Source: Anaeromyces robustus | Taxonomy: Eukaryota > Neocallimastigomycota > Neocallimastigomycetes > Neocallimastigales > Neocallimastigaceae | Direction of reading: 5' to 3' | Assembly (NCBI GenBank): GCA_002104895.1 | Contig: MCFG01000012.1 | Coordinates: 185,001 to 230,000 of the forward strand | DNA: 45,000 nt | Program-made: the position numbers and the translations under genes | Shown: positions 20,451 to 38,419 of the stretch, piece by piece | How the letters are laid out: the number at the start of each line of letters is the position of its first letter | How positions within the stretch are numbered: the first letter of the stretch is position 1 | The notes under the pieces: model-generated | Databases searched by the model: none | The model's input: the letters and a program-made list of their open reading frames with translations, nothing else | Told to the model about the DNA's origin: nothing

Positions 20451-20470
20451 TATAGTTTACGTAAACTATA
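20451..20470. promoter_or_regulatory. 20-base perfect palindrome upstream of CLU
   Basis: TATAGTTTACGTAAACTATA is a perfect inverted repeat with no spacer, about 200 bases before the CLU start. It could be a dimeric transcription-factor site; its centre, TTACGTAA, is the kind of sequence bZIP factors bind. It could also be chance in AT-rich DNA; function is inferred only. Confidence 0.4.
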
Positions 20471-20573
20471 TTTTAATTTATGACCTATCCTTTTTTAAAT
20501 TTTTTTTTTACTACATTTAATTTTATTTATATATTATATATTATTAATATATATTAAATAAATGGATTTTATA

Positions 20574-20609
<36 letters not shown>

Positions 20610-20670
20610 TTTTTTGAATTATTATTTTATCTATTTTTTTTTTATTTTAATATTTTCAACATTTCTTTTT

Positions 20671-23600
20671 ATGAATAAAAAAATGGATAATGAAAATAAT
20701 ATTGAAATACCAAAAGAATCGCAACCAATCCAAAAAGGTTAATATATATGATTAGTATATATTGATTAAAATAAATTAAAAAAAATTTTATTAATATTAT
20801 TATTTTAATGAAAATAGTAAATGAAGAAACTGAGGTAGTTGAAGTTGCACAAGATAAATTATATGAAGTTGAAATATTATTACCAGCTAACCAAGGCTCA
20901 TTTAAGGTTCCTGTAAGTATATAATTTAATAAAAAAATCTCAATATAATAATTTGGCATATTAAGATAAATATGATTAATATATATAATTCTTTTTTATT
21001 ATTTATATTGTATATTTTCTCTTAAAAATATATAAAAAGGTATCAAGTCGTATAACTATAAATGAAATAAAACAATATATTTGGGATGCTCCGGAAGCAA
21101 AATTTTACACTTGTTTTAATTTATACTTAAACGGTGAAAAGTTAAATAATTCTTCAAATATTGAAAATGATGTACAATTATCTTTAGTACCAGGTTAATA
21201 TATTTTATTAAGTAAAAACATTTTATTTTAATAATTCATATGTTAAATTAATTAATCATATTTTGTTTTATTATATAAAGATCGTTACACCGAAAAAGAT
21301 GTTCGTTTCCATTTAATAAAGATGCTTGAAGTTTTAAAAGCTTATAAAAATGACATGTCTTTTGGTTTAATGCCATCACAAACATTTTTTTCTTCAATTA
21401 TGGATAATAGTATTGGTAATATAAGAATAAGTATTATAAATAAATTTAATTTAATTTAATTTAATTTAATTTAATTTAATTTAATTTAATTTAATTTAAT
21501 TTAATTTAATTTAATTTAATTTAATTTAATTTAATTTAATTTAATTTAATTTAATTTAATTTAATTTAATTTAATTTTTTAATTAAATTATTATATATAT
21601 AAAATTTTACATTTTATAGAAGAAGAAAAAGAAGAAGATTCTGATAAAGAAAGAGATAAAGATAAAAAGAAGACAAGCAATAATTCCAAAAAAGGTATAT
21701 ATTATTAATATTTTTATAATATATAATGAAATAAATATAAATTAATTCAATTAGAAATGTTAATTTCAATTCTATTATATTTTTATTAAAAAAATATATA
21801 TTTATTTTATTTTATTTCTTAAATAAGGCAAAAAAAATAAAAAAGTTAAAAAATCAAAAAATGTTAATTCTAATAAATCAGTTGAAGATGAATACTCTTC
21901 AATTTTAAATGATGCTGTTGATGAAATTCCAAAATTATCTGAATTCTTACCAAAAAATTATAGCGATTCAACTATCAAATGTTATTCATTATTAACCTTA
22001 TCATCATGGAATCCAGTCTTAAATACTAGAAAAATTAATGGTACATATATTAATATAGTATTTTTTTATAATAATTGTATTATATTCGATGATATAATTA
22101 AATTATATAATAATTATAAATTTTAGGTGATTTATTATATTTAAAGGTTATAACATTGGAAAATAAATCATATCATATAACTGCTTCAGTAAATGGTTTC
22201 TTTATTAATAGATCAACAGATATTCAATTTAATCCTTTAATTGTACACGATGGTAGAAAATTTGATACATTGTCAGCTCTTCTTTGTAATATCAGTCAGT
22301 TATATAAAATAAATTTAGAAAAACATTTAGAGAATTTAAAAGATAAACTTATGTATGAATATGTTCCTGTTTATCCAGAAATATATCCATGGATTGTTAA
22401 ATCTAGCATGATTGAACCAAGTCAAAACTTATTAGAAAATGTTTTAACTAATTCTAATACTCTTGAAACTTATGGTGTTCGTAATTGGAATGAAGAATTT
22501 AAAGCTGTAAGATCAATGCCTAAAAATGAAGTTCAAGAAATTTTAGTACGCGATCAAAGTTTTAATCGTGTTCAGATTGATTTTGTTGCAGCAGCAACAA
22601 AAGGTGCTGTTGATGCTGTTAATGGTAATCTTATTTCTTTAAATCAAGGTGAATCGATCATCGATGAAAATGGAAAAGAATCAAAAATTAAAATATTCAT
22701 TCATAATGGTATTTTCTATACTTGTGGCTATGATGAATTTGAACTTTTTGAATCTTTAGGTGGAAGTGAAGCTGCTCATGTAGCTATTGGTAAAGATATT
22801 GAAGGTATTAATATTATAAATAATGCTGATATTGAAGGAATTTCTTCTTTAAGTACAATTGCTGTTGATTATCTTGGTCATAGAGTTGTTGCACAAGTTG
22901 TTGCACCAGAAATTATTAATAAAACTAAGGATACTTCCATCATTTATGGTTCATCTGATCATGGAAAAACTATTTTATATAATGATAATGTTCATGAAAA
23001 ATTAAAGAAAGCTGCCAAAGTATTACATTTAGAAGAACATGAAGTTGTTGATGAAAAAAATGAAAAACACTCTTTAGTAACATCAATGGATATAAAGGTA
23101 ATAATATATATATATATATTTATATATTATTTTTCATTATTTTTTCATTATTAATAAAAGTTTTAAATATATCTATATATTTTATAAATTAATTTTTATA
23201 TTAATTTTTATATTATTAATATATGAATTTTAATAATAGGCCATTAATTGTGGTGACGATGACTATTATTTATTAGATTTATATAGATTAACACCTGTTG
23301 ATATTGAATTTTTAGAAGAAGTTGAAAAAGAAAAAGAAAATCCATATCCACATAGATTAACTTTAATTAGAAATGAATTAATTACTTTATATATACAACA
23401 TAAATTCAATGAATATCTTTCTAAACTTAATGAAAGTGTAAGTTATATTCATTTCAAATATTATATATATTATTTTATTTATTTTCTAAATATTTTATTA
23501 TATAATTTTTTTTATAATAATTTAATAATAGGCCCCAAAGAAAGAAGATGGAAAAGAAATTAGTGAGGAGGAATTAGAAAGACAAAGGATTTCACAAGAA

Positions 23601-24958
23601 GAATTAACTGAAAAAGTTGATATTAGATTCAATAATGATTGTTTCGTTTTCAAACCAAAAGAAAAGGATGAAAAATTATTAAAACAAGAAGAAAATGTTA
23701 GAGAACTTTCAAAATTTATTAGTACTGCTGTAATACCTGGATTCGTAAGCATTAAATACTTCTTATTAAAAATATTATTTTTTAAAATCAATTGTATTTT
23801 ATTATTTTATATAATATTTAAAATTTTTATTTAATATTTTTATAAAAAAATTAGATTGTTGATTTATCAGAAAATAAGATTTCACCAGTTGATGGTGAAA
23901 ATCTCACTAGTATTATGCATCAACGTGGTATAAATATGAGGTATCTCGGTAAAATTGCAAAATTAATTGAACAAGCTAATGAGAAAAAATTAAATTACTA
24001 TAATGTGAGTTTTTTTTTTTTTTTTTTTTTTTTTTCTAAATTCTATATATTATATAGAGACATATAATTTTTTATAGATTAATTATGAAATTTGTTTTAA
24101 TTTTTAAATATTATTAATATTATATAGAAAATCATTATTGATGAAATGGTTACTCGTTCCACTAAACATATTTTAAACAAAGCATTGAAGAATATTACTA
24201 TAGATCATGCATCACAATGTATATCTCATATTCTTAATTGTTTATATATAAAATCTTATGAATACATCAAAAAAGATTCATACGATTTCAATAAAATTAC
24301 TAATGAATCATTGTGGGCAGAAATTAAAGAAGATATTAAAAGACGTTTTAGATATGAACTATCTGATAATTATTACCTTGATAGAAAGATACCAATATTA
24401 AAAGCTTTATGTAAATGCATTGGATTCCAAATTGAAATGCGTGATTACGATTTTTTAAGCAATACAAGAATATTCAATTCTTCAGATATTCTTAATATAT
24501 ATCCAATTGTTAAAGCACCAAAGTTAAAGGTACAATATGCTCAATATGCTCAAGACAATGCTAGATCATATTTAGCTAAAGGTAATATTCAAGCTGGTTT
24601 GGAATTATTTAATGAAGCACAAATCTTATATGAACAAACTCATGGTAAAATATCGTCATATTTATATTGTATTTTTATAAATATTAAAAATCAAAAATTA
24701 AATATATAATTATAAATAACATATTTATGATACCATAAAAACAAAAGGTCCAATTAATCCAAATATTGCAAATTGCTGTCAAGAAATGGCTTTAATATAC
24801 TCTATTCAAGACGGTGAAGAAAATAAGAAATTAGCAAGAGATTATCAACAAAAGGCTATTATTATTTTTGAAAGAACAATTGGTGTTGATAATTCGGAAA
24901 CTATTATGCAATACGTAATTTTTTATTTTATTTTTGTTAAAACAAATACATTATTTAA

Positions 24959-25031
<73 letters not shown>

Positions 25032-26024
25032 TAATAATAATAATAATAATAATAATAATTTATATTATATATTTAATAATTAGTTTAATCTTGCATATTA
25101 TGAATTTAATCTTGGTAATATTAAGAAAGCATTATATTACATAAAGCATGCATTATATCATTGGAATTTATTAAAAAAGAATGAATTACATCCTAACGAT
25201 ACAAATGTTTTAAAAAGTATTGGTTCTATTTTAAGAAATATTAAATGCTATGAATTATCTTTAAAATTCTATAAACTTGTTTTAGATGCAAATAAGTTAT
25301 TTTATGGAAATAAACACTTAATGACTGGTTTAAGGTTAGTTTTAACTTTTATCTCTATATACTAATATTTTCAATTAATATTAAATCAATAGATTTTAAT
25401 ATATGATATTAAATTAAATAACAATAAATAAGTTATCATCAAGTTACCCAAAGTTATTGCCTTCTTAATGATTTTAAATCTGCTGTTAATACTGAAACAA
25501 ATACTTATAAAATATTATCAGAAGAAGTAAATAAATATTAAAATTATATTATAAATTATAATATAAGCAATTTAATAATTATATTATTTTTTTCTTTTAT
25601 AAAAATTAGTTCGGTGAAAATGATGAAAGAACTCTTGCAAGTAAAAGTCTATTATCACAACTAAAGAACCGCAATATTAAGGTAAAATACAATTTATTTG
25701 TTATAAATGAATATAAATATTTAATAAAATTTTAATAAATAATTATATATATTTATTAAATATAAATAATATTATTATAATTGCTTGTTTTAATGATAGG
25801 ACCAAGAATTAGATGCTAATAATAATGTAAGTATTTATTATTTTAAAATTATAATACAATAAAGCATAGACTATTAAAAATATTGTAAAACTATTTTTAT
25901 TATAATTGTATAGGATATTGGTAATTTACCAATTGAAGATATTATGAAATATATCTCTGGTGAAGTATCATACAAATCTATGTCAAAATTAGCAAAAAGT
26001 AAAAGTAAATCACCTTCACATTAA
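20671..26024 (+). CDS. CLU1: Clustered mitochondria protein (CLU / eIF3-associated p135)
   Basis: CLU proteins are cytosolic RNA-binding proteins that affect mitochondrial distribution and translation of nuclear-encoded mitochondrial mRNAs, and co-purify with eIF3 in yeast. Seventeen exons: 20671-20737, 20818-20912, 21040-21193, 21281-21415, 21620-21694, 21828-22040, 22127-23097, 23240-23437, 23532-23744, 23855-24004, 24128-24644, 24748-24914, 25084-25334, 25433-25526, 25610-25681, 25800-25826, 25914-26024, giving 1,169 residues. Order: CLU-N (about 35-110), a charged insert (about 155-200), the CLU core (about 250-570; VRNWNEEFKAVRSMP near 363, AAATKGAVDAVNG), the eIF3-p135 region (about 637-757; SPVDGENLTSIMHQRGINMR), and C-terminal TPR-like helices (about 880-1100). 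Length is slightly below the usual 1,250-1,300. Exon 16 is only 27 bases. Start: first in-frame ATG; a second Met four codons on is possible. Confidence 0.95.
21444..21576. repeat. (TTAAT)n pentanucleotide in CLU intron 4
   Basis: About 26 perfect pentanucleotide units (AATTT on this strand) fill most of the 21416-21619 intron. The only long pentanucleotide array in the window. Confidence 0.95.
24961..25060 (+). repeat. (AAT)n tract in CLU intron 12
   Basis: AAT run inside the 24915-25083 intron with one extra A near 25028 that shifts the phase. Read through from exon 12 it would encode poly-Ile, not poly-Asn. Confidence 0.95.
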
Positions 26025-26223
26025 AATAAATAAAGTATAAGTTTTTTTAGCTTATTGAATAAGTGCTAATAAATTAAAACAATACTGACAAACAATACTG
26101 ACAAACAATACTGACAAATAACTAAATAAATAAATAAATAAATAAATATATTTAATTAATTAATTTTATTTTAAATAAATAATAGCATAGATTTATTTTA
26201 CTAAAGTCTAAACAAAACAGAAA

Positions 26224-26262
<39 letters not shown>

Positions 26263-27399
26263 AATATAAATATAAATAGAATTATATGTATATATTTTAT
26301 ATGAATTATATATATAACTATTTACGTATTATCATAATTATTTTAATTATTTTTTTTTTGTAAAAAAAAAAAAAAAAAGAGAAAAGAGAAATAATTGTAC
26401 CATTTATTTATTTATCTATTATAATTTAAAAAATAATATATATAATAATAATTTATAAATAATAATATTTATTTTCATATTCAATTTATTTTAATTATAA
26501 ATTATTTTCTTTAGAAAAATTTAATTTACATCTATTAGAAGAAAAAATCTTTTAAAATAGAAATAAATTATTTTTTCAATATTATATATTAATGTCATGT
26601 TTAATAAGCAATTATAGAATAAATAAATAAAAAAAATAATATAAAGTTATTTTAATTTTAAATTATTTTTTTTAGAAAATTTTAATCGTATAAAAAAATT
26701 CTTTTTCTAATATAAAATTATTACATTATTATTTATTTAATAATTTTTATTACATAATAATAAAAAGTTTTTTTATTCAATTTTTTAAATTTAAATTTCT
26801 GAAAAGTTTTAAAATAATTTATAAAAATAAAACGTTATTTTTTAATAAATATATTATTAAAAACTAAACTATAATAATTATGAATATTCAGAACTAAATT
26901 GCGTGCATTAGATGATTACAAAATCACCTTTTCACTAGAGGTGTCAGAAATAAAAATTAATAGGTTATCATCATATATATTCATAATTATTATTACTAGT
27001 TTTATCATTATCTTTATATAAGAATAACATATAAAACTAATAAATGAAAAAAAAATAATAATTATTAGTATATAAATTTATTATTATATATAATTATTAT
27101 TTTTTTTTAACTTGATTAAAAAAAAATTTTCTGAGGAATACCATCTACTTTTATAGTTTAGAAATTATTTCTAACCAATCATATATTGAGATATTCATTG
27201 ACTCTAGAATATGATTTGTTGGAAAATCAATAGTTTTTTTTATAATATTTTTATTAAATTAAAAAAAAAAATATAATAAAAAATCAAAACTTTATTAAAG
27301 AAGAAATGAGGTTTAATATGTTAATATATTATTAAAATGAAAATAGATAATGAGTAAAAATGAAAAATATAATAACATTATAACAAAGTCTTATACAAA
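26025..27399. other. AT-rich intergenic DNA after CLU
   Basis: A triplicated AATACTGACAA motif (about 26079-26117), AAAT microsatellites (26120-26150, 26222-26262) and AT-rich filler. A short hairpin-capable piece CACCTTTTCACTAGAGGTG lies at about 26925-26944. No gene seen. Confidence 0.6.
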
Positions 27400-27730
27400 A
27401 ATTTTTATTGACTTATCACGTGACATCATATGAATGTATCGAAGCCCTTAGGATTTGACTTTAACCCTTAATAACAGGTCCAAGTCTATAAGCCTCTCAT
27501 ATATACAATAGTTACCAAGGGAACTATCCAATATTAGAAAGCAGCATCCCATATTATTAGAATACACTAATATTATTTTATGAGGCTTAAATAGACACAA
27601 ATTAACCTGAAGCAAGTCTCTCTTGTCATAGTGTAACCGTTCAGGAAAAAACCACTGTATTTGAGGTAGAACCAGAAGCCTTATATATGTTAAGGAAATG
27701 GTTTAATAACCAGGATAAAGACTGACCGAT
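27400..27730. other. GC-elevated non-coding island
   Basis: About 330 bases noticeably richer in G and C than the surrounding intergenic DNA, with no long open frame on either strand. It contains AATAGTTACCAAGGGAACTA near 27508, a motif whose near-copy occurs inverted at about 44293-44315. Possible readings: a solo LTR or SINE relic, or a non-coding RNA gene. I cannot choose between them from sequence alone. Confidence 0.45.
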
Positions 27731-28015
27731 TTAAATTTAAATAAATTAAAGTTTTTTTCTTTTTTTTTTTTTTTTTAAAATTAATATTTTTATATATTAA
27801 TAATTCAATACTATAAGCCACTAAAACTGAATATTTAAAAAAATTTAAATTTATATATATATTAATGTGGCTTTATCTGTTAATGGAATTTATTGAATTA
27901 TTTTTTTTTTTTTTAAAAAAAATTAATATTATTACCTTTTTTTTTCTAGAAATTTAAAATTACATCTTTTATTAATATAAATAAAAAATTATAAATTTTT
28001 AATATATAATATAAA
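27731..28015. other. AT-rich 5' flank of HGH1
   Basis: Poly-T and AT stretches; nothing assignable. Confidence 0.5.
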
Positions 28016-30191
28016 ATGGAATCCATAAAAGAAGTAATTATTTAATTATTTTTATTATGTATATTTAATTGAAATTCGAAGTTAATTAATGTTTAAAAAA
28101 ACATTTTGCAACTTATTAATTTTAATAATTTATAATTTACAATGAAATTATTTATTGAAATATCAATAATATAATTAATAATATTATTATAATACATAAA
28201 TATATATATTATTTTTTGAAATAAATATATTTATATATAAAAGCTTTTTGATTTTTTAATTGACTTAAAGCCAGAAGTAAGAAGAATTGCTGTTGAACAA
28301 GTTTTAACATTTTCCAATTCTCCAGAATATGTTCCATTATTTTTAGACGAAGACATGAAAGCAATTAAAAGTCTAAAATTATTAGTCAATGATACACCTG
28401 TAATATTTTAATTAATATAGCAATAAATAAATTTAAATGAATATTATTTTATTCTGTTTCCTTCCTTTATATAATATATTTTATAATAAAAAATATATAT
28501 AACTAAATAAAAATAAAAACTAAAATAATATAATAAAATAGTTAATTGCCCAATCTGCTTTATCAGCTTTAATTAATCTTTCTAGTAAAGTTGAAATTGC
28601 TTCACAAATGACTGATGAAAGATTTTTAGCCGATATAATTAAGATTATTTTAGTAAGTTGAATTTATTTAAGTTTTTAACAAATAATTAAATTAGAATTA
28701 CTTAATAAAATATATATTAAATCAAAATAATATTAAATTGTCAAAATAATATTAAAATATCAAAATACTATTAAATTATCAAAATAAATATATATATTTT
28801 TTTTTAAAAAATATTAAAGAATACTGAATCACCAAATTCTGATATTGCTTGTATGTTATTATCCAATTTATCAAAATCTGAAACTGTTTCTGACAAACTT
28901 TTACCAAGAAGTGATTTAGATGATAATACTAAATTAAGAACAGAATTTACTACTATTGGCAAATTAGTTGATATATTTGTAAGAGGTGAAAGTAATAAAG
29001 TTAATAAATTTGCTAACTACGATCATCTTAGTGGTGTTTTTGCTAATATTACCAAGGTATATACAAATTTAAATAAATTTAAATTAATGAAGTATTAAAT
29101 AAATAAATATTATAATTTCATATAAATTTATATATATATAATATTATAAATAGTTACCACAAGGACGTAAACACTTCCTAAGAAATGTTGAAGATTCCGA
29201 ATATAATTGCCTTTTAGGTAATATCATATGTTTCACCGAACATCCAAGTTTATTACGTCGTGGTGGTGTTATTTCAACAATCAAGTATGACAATATAAAT
29301 AATTATCTATAATATTTTAATTATAAAATCAAGAAAAAAATAATAACAAAAATCAATTATTAATCTAATCAATTATTGTTTATTTTTTTTTATTTATTTA
29401 TTTATTATTTTTTAATTTTTTATATTATTTTTTATATTAGAAATTGCTGCTTTAATATTGAAGCTCATGAAAATATGTTAGATCCAAATGGTCTCAATCT
29501 CTTGCCAAGAATCTTATTACCACTTGCTGGTCCTGAAGATTTTAATGATGAGGAAATGGAAGCTTTACCAGATGAAGTAATTATAATCACAAAATTTATA
29601 AATTATTAATATAATGTAGAAATAAGTAATATATTAACAAAATTCTACTTTTTATATAAAATAATTAAAATTAAAATTAAAATTAAAATTAAAATTAATA
29701 ATATTAATAATAGCTTCAATTACTTGAACCTACTAAGAAACGTGAAAGTGATAGTTATATGAGAGAATTATTAATTGAATCTTTAATTTTACTTGCTACT
29801 ACTAAATATGGAAGAGATTATTTAAGAAACCATTCTGTATACCCAATTATTCGTGAAGTAAATAAACTTGATAAATATTTAATAAAATATTTGATTTGCT
29901 ATCATAATATAATAAAAATTTATTTCAAATAAAATTTTATTATATTTTATTTAAAAAAAAATAGAGTGCTATTAACTAAAATTATATTAATATATATATG
30001 TTACTTTATTTTTAAAGATGGATCTACAAGAAACTGATGAACGTGTTCACGAATTAGCCTTAAAGTATGTTAATATGACTATGAGACCTGATGATCCAAA
30101 TGAACAAGAAGATCTTACTAAACATACTGAATATGTTAAAACTAAACATCTTGAAAAGGATGAAGAAGAAGTTATTGATGAATTAGATTAA
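28016..30191 (+). CDS. HGH1: HGH1-like protein (eEF2 folding chaperone)
   Basis: HGH1 is an armadillo-repeat cytosolic protein that helps fold translation elongation factor 2 with TRiC. Eight exons: 28016-28033, 28244-28399, 28542-28652, 28820-29056, 29154-29284, 29441-29576, 29714-29857, 30018-30191, giving 368 residues, slightly shorter than the roughly 390 of yeast and human. The N-terminal half is helical repeat (FLIDLKPEVRRIAVEQVL; LIAQSALSALINLSS). Family signatures follow: LPQGRKHFL with RRGGVISTIKN (DUF383 region, about residues 175-235), LLPRILLPLAGPEDF (about 250), then LQLLEPTKKRE, TTKYGRDYLRNHSVYPIIRE and HELALKYVNMTMR (DUF384 region). Exon 1 encodes just six residues, fixed by the only ATG whose downstream GT joins in phase. 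Head-to-tail with CLU at 2 kb distance; not an operon. Confidence 0.93.
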
Positions 30192-30737
30192 ATTTTAATC
30201 ACGAAAAACAAAAACAATTAATATATATAAAACACAAAATTTTTTTATTAGTATTATTATCATAATTTATCAGCAGCTATTTAATTTAGAATATTTTTAT
30301 AGAATATAATATAAAATAAAATAATTTATATTAAAAGAATAACAGAGAAATAATATATTATTATTTATAGTCAGTATATATTTAAAAATAAAAAAAAATT
30401 ATAAGAATAAAAATAAAAATAAAAATAAAAATAAAAATAAAAATAAAAATAAAAATAAAATTAAAATTAAAATAAAAATTAAAAAAAAAAAAATAAAAAT
30501 AAAAATAAAAAACAAATAATTAAAAAAAAAAAAAAGAAAAAAAAGAAAATCAAGATTTTTAACTTATTAAATAATAAATAAATAAATAAATAATATTTAT
30601 ATTAATAAATGTTAACTTATTAAATAAATAGAAATAAAAATAATATTTGTATTAATAAATGTAAGTAAATGAGTACTTTTTTTTTTTATTTTTAAATTAT
30701 AAAATATTATTTATATTTATTATTTATTTTTAAGAGA

Positions 30738-30832
30738 AAAAAGAAAAGGGAGAATGGAAAAGGGAAATATATACCTAACCTTTCGTAGAATTATGAAAGA
30801 GAAATTCTCTCAGTTGTAATTGGGCATGGCAT
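30738..30832. other. Small GC-richer patch with two adjacent hairpins
   Basis: Contains CTTTCGTAGAATTATGAAAG (stem CTTTC/GAAAG) immediately followed by GAGAAATTCTC. Unlike the simple-sequence surroundings. Could be part of a small structured RNA or of a decayed repeat; it does not match U1, U4, U5, U6 or tRNA features that I know. Confidence 0.3.
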
Positions 30833-30972
30833 AATAATTATTATATATATATAAAAAATTGTTATATTAAAATAAAAAAATTTTTTTAATAATATTTTTA
30901 ATTAAATCAAATCAATCTATTTATTATATAATTGTTATTTTTCTGTATATTAAAAGTTTAATTTAGTTTAAA

Positions 30973-31246
<274 letters not shown>

Positions 31247-31469
31247 CACTTTTTAATATAATCATTTAATTAATTAATTTTAAAATTTCAATTTAATAAT
31301 AAATAAAATTACAAACATAAAAAAAAAAGAAATTATTCCTAATATCAAAAATTTTTAATATATAGAACTGAACTAAACATACATTTGAAATTTGTTTAAT
31401 ATTTAATTTATAATACATCTTATATTATATTTATTTAGCAATTAGTATATAAAGTATTATTATAAAGAT

Positions 31470-36204
<4,735 letters not shown>

Positions 36205-38132
36205 TTAAAATTCAAATTTTGAATACATAGTTTTTGAATCATTAATAGAATTTTTTACTTGCTTTTCTTTCAATTCTAATGTATTTAATATTTTTTTAAA
36301 TTCTTCAATTTTACTTTTATAATGTTCTGCAACGACTTTATCCCTTACTTTATTTCTATCATAGCGTTCATAAGCTCGTTTAATTTGATAATTTAAATCA
36401 TTGATTTGTTTTTGAATTTGTAAAAGTTTCATATTGTTTTCTTTTTTACTTTTTTTACTTGCAATTTCTTGCTTTTTTCTTTTTAAAGATGTACTTTTTA
36501 TTTCATCTTTATTTTTATCCTTACCATTATTAATTTCTTCTAATTTTGATTTTGTTTCAATAGCATATAATTTTCCTTTTGCTTTTTTATTTATACTAAC
36601 ATTTAAAAAATCAAAAACATCAGAATCAATACTTTCCATACTATTTAGCTTCCTTTTTCTTTGTTTTTTTTTCATTAAGATAAGTTTTCTTTTTTCTTGT
36701 TCCTTTTGTCTTTTAATTGTTAATTCTTCTATTTCATCTATTTCAAAATCTAAACCTTTTCCCGGTGGTCGTATCTCAATTTGAATAGGATTAATAATAC
36801 CTTCGCCATTTATACCTAAACCTTTTCCCTTTTTTTTTTTTTTATATTATTATTTTTATTTTATTTTTATAATATTGAATATTTTTAATACAATATAAAA
36901 TAAAATACATAAATATTTTTAAATAATTAATAATTTCAACTTTGGAACATACATGTTCATATCCCATTTTTTTCATTAATTGAGAAGCTATACCTTTTGT
37001 ATGTTTTTCCTTATTTTATATATAAATGTTAGTTAGTTATACTTTGCTTGCGTTTTATAAACATAATAATAATTCTATTATGTTTATATTAATCACTATT
37101 ATTATCATCATCATCATCATCATCATTATTATCATTATTATTATTTTATTTATTTATTTATCTATTTATTAATTCAGTATTATATTATATTTAAGAATAG
37201 CATACCCATTCACCAAAAGAACTATTATTACCTAAAAATTTTAAGGAGTCATCAGTAATACTTGTACTATTAGATAAACTTTCATAGTTAAATTCTTCAA
37301 ATGAATTACTATCTGATGAATAAGAAGTTATATCTGAATCTGAAGAATAATTATTTTCTGAATCAGACCATTCATCTAGTATACTTTCTATATCCATACC
37401 ACAAACAGGTATTATATTTTCAGGAGTAATTTCTTCATACTCATCATAACCTTTATATTTAATTATAAACTTATCAACATGTTTAGTATTCTCATTTTCA
37501 ATTCTTCTAATAATTTTTGCTAGATACCACACAGAATCTTCATATTTAGCAAAACAAATACCTTTTTCTTTTAGTGTTTTAATATCAAGTATATCATATG
37601 ATAAAATTAAACCCTTATTTATTTCAATACCATGTGAATGATTACAATTTAAATTACAATTGTATTTCTGACATGGAATTAGATTTTCGTTTATAGGTGT
37701 TATTAAAAGAACTTTACAATTGTCGCTTTCATTATCTAATTCAGTTATCATTCCTGGCAAAAAAAAAATATGACCGTCATTTTCTAAAGGAATACAACAT
37801 TTTAAACCTTCTTTTATGATATCTGCTTTTAGTAAATATTTATTAAATATTTCTGTGGATGTATTTTCAGAAGTTGCTGAACATGTTGAGGATGATACAC
37901 TTCTATCATTATAACTATCTGATGTTTTTATGGAATTTGTTGATGAAGATATTCCTTCTACTAAATTTAATAATTTTTTTTTTTTCTCTTCTATTAAACT
38001 GGCTTCTTGTAATTGCTTTAAATGTGATAAATCTTGATAAAGAGATAAAATTTCTTGATTATTAGGATCTAAATCAATCAAATTTTTTAATTGATTTAAT
38101 TGCTCTACAGTTTGTTGATACTCTTCTTCCAT
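36205..38132 (-). CDS. ZGPAT: ZGPAT-like CCCH zinc-finger / G-patch protein
   Basis: Animal ZGPAT is a nuclear protein with CCCH finger, Tudor-like region and G-patch, acting in transcription repression and linked to spliceosomal DEAH-helicase regulation. Three exons (minus): 37206-38132, 36953-37009, 36205-36828, giving 535 residues. Order: N-terminal coiled coil (about 1-60; EEEYQQTVEQLNQLKNLI), CCCH motif (Cys154, Cys159, Cys163, His167), Tudor-like stretch (about 190-245; GICFAKYEDSVWYLAKI), acidic Ser-rich linker, G-patch (about 309-340; HTKGIASQLMKKMGYEHGKG and LGINGEGIINPI), the VFDFLN motif, and a C-terminal coiled coil ending SKFEF, parallel to the KMTEF end of human ZGPAT. The finger is compressed, C-x4-C-x3-C-x3-H against C-x7-C-x5-C-x3-H in human. 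Exon 2 (57 bases) carries exactly the first G-patch half. The acceptor of exon 3 sits in an A-rich run. Confidence 0.9.
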
Positions 38133-38334
38133 TCTTTTAAATCATCTTTTATATATTATTATTATTATTTTATGAATATTTTATTTAATTAATAGTTTAA
38201 AAAACAATATAAAAATATAGACATTTGTTTATTTAAAATATTTTTTAAAATGTATTAATTATTTAATATACAAAAAAAAAATTATATTAAAAAAAATAAA
38301 ATAAAATAAATAAATAAATAAATAAATAAATAAG

Positions 38335-38390
<56 letters not shown>

Positions 38391-38419
38391 ATACAATTAT
38401 TGTATTTAAATATATATAA

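Larger units (their letters stand above)
19102..20670. other. Divergent intergenic region, delta-COP / CLU
   Basis: 1.57 kb shared 5' region of two divergently transcribed genes. It contains a TTTA/TTCA tetranucleotide run (19396-19486) and a 39-base tandem repeat (19732-19887). Otherwise AT-rich; a palindrome TATAGTTTACGTAAACTATA lies at about 20451-20470. No gene seen. The region must hold both promoters, but no specific element can be assigned. Confidence 0.6.

Noticed and set aside
26925-26944. Hammerhead-like ribozyme around the CACCT/AGGTG hairpin
   Set aside because: The reverse strand has CTGA and GAAA near the stem but not the CTGANGA core in proper spacing.
27455-27480. Telomere-like TTAACCCTTA motif
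   Set aside because: A single short occurrence without tandem repetition.
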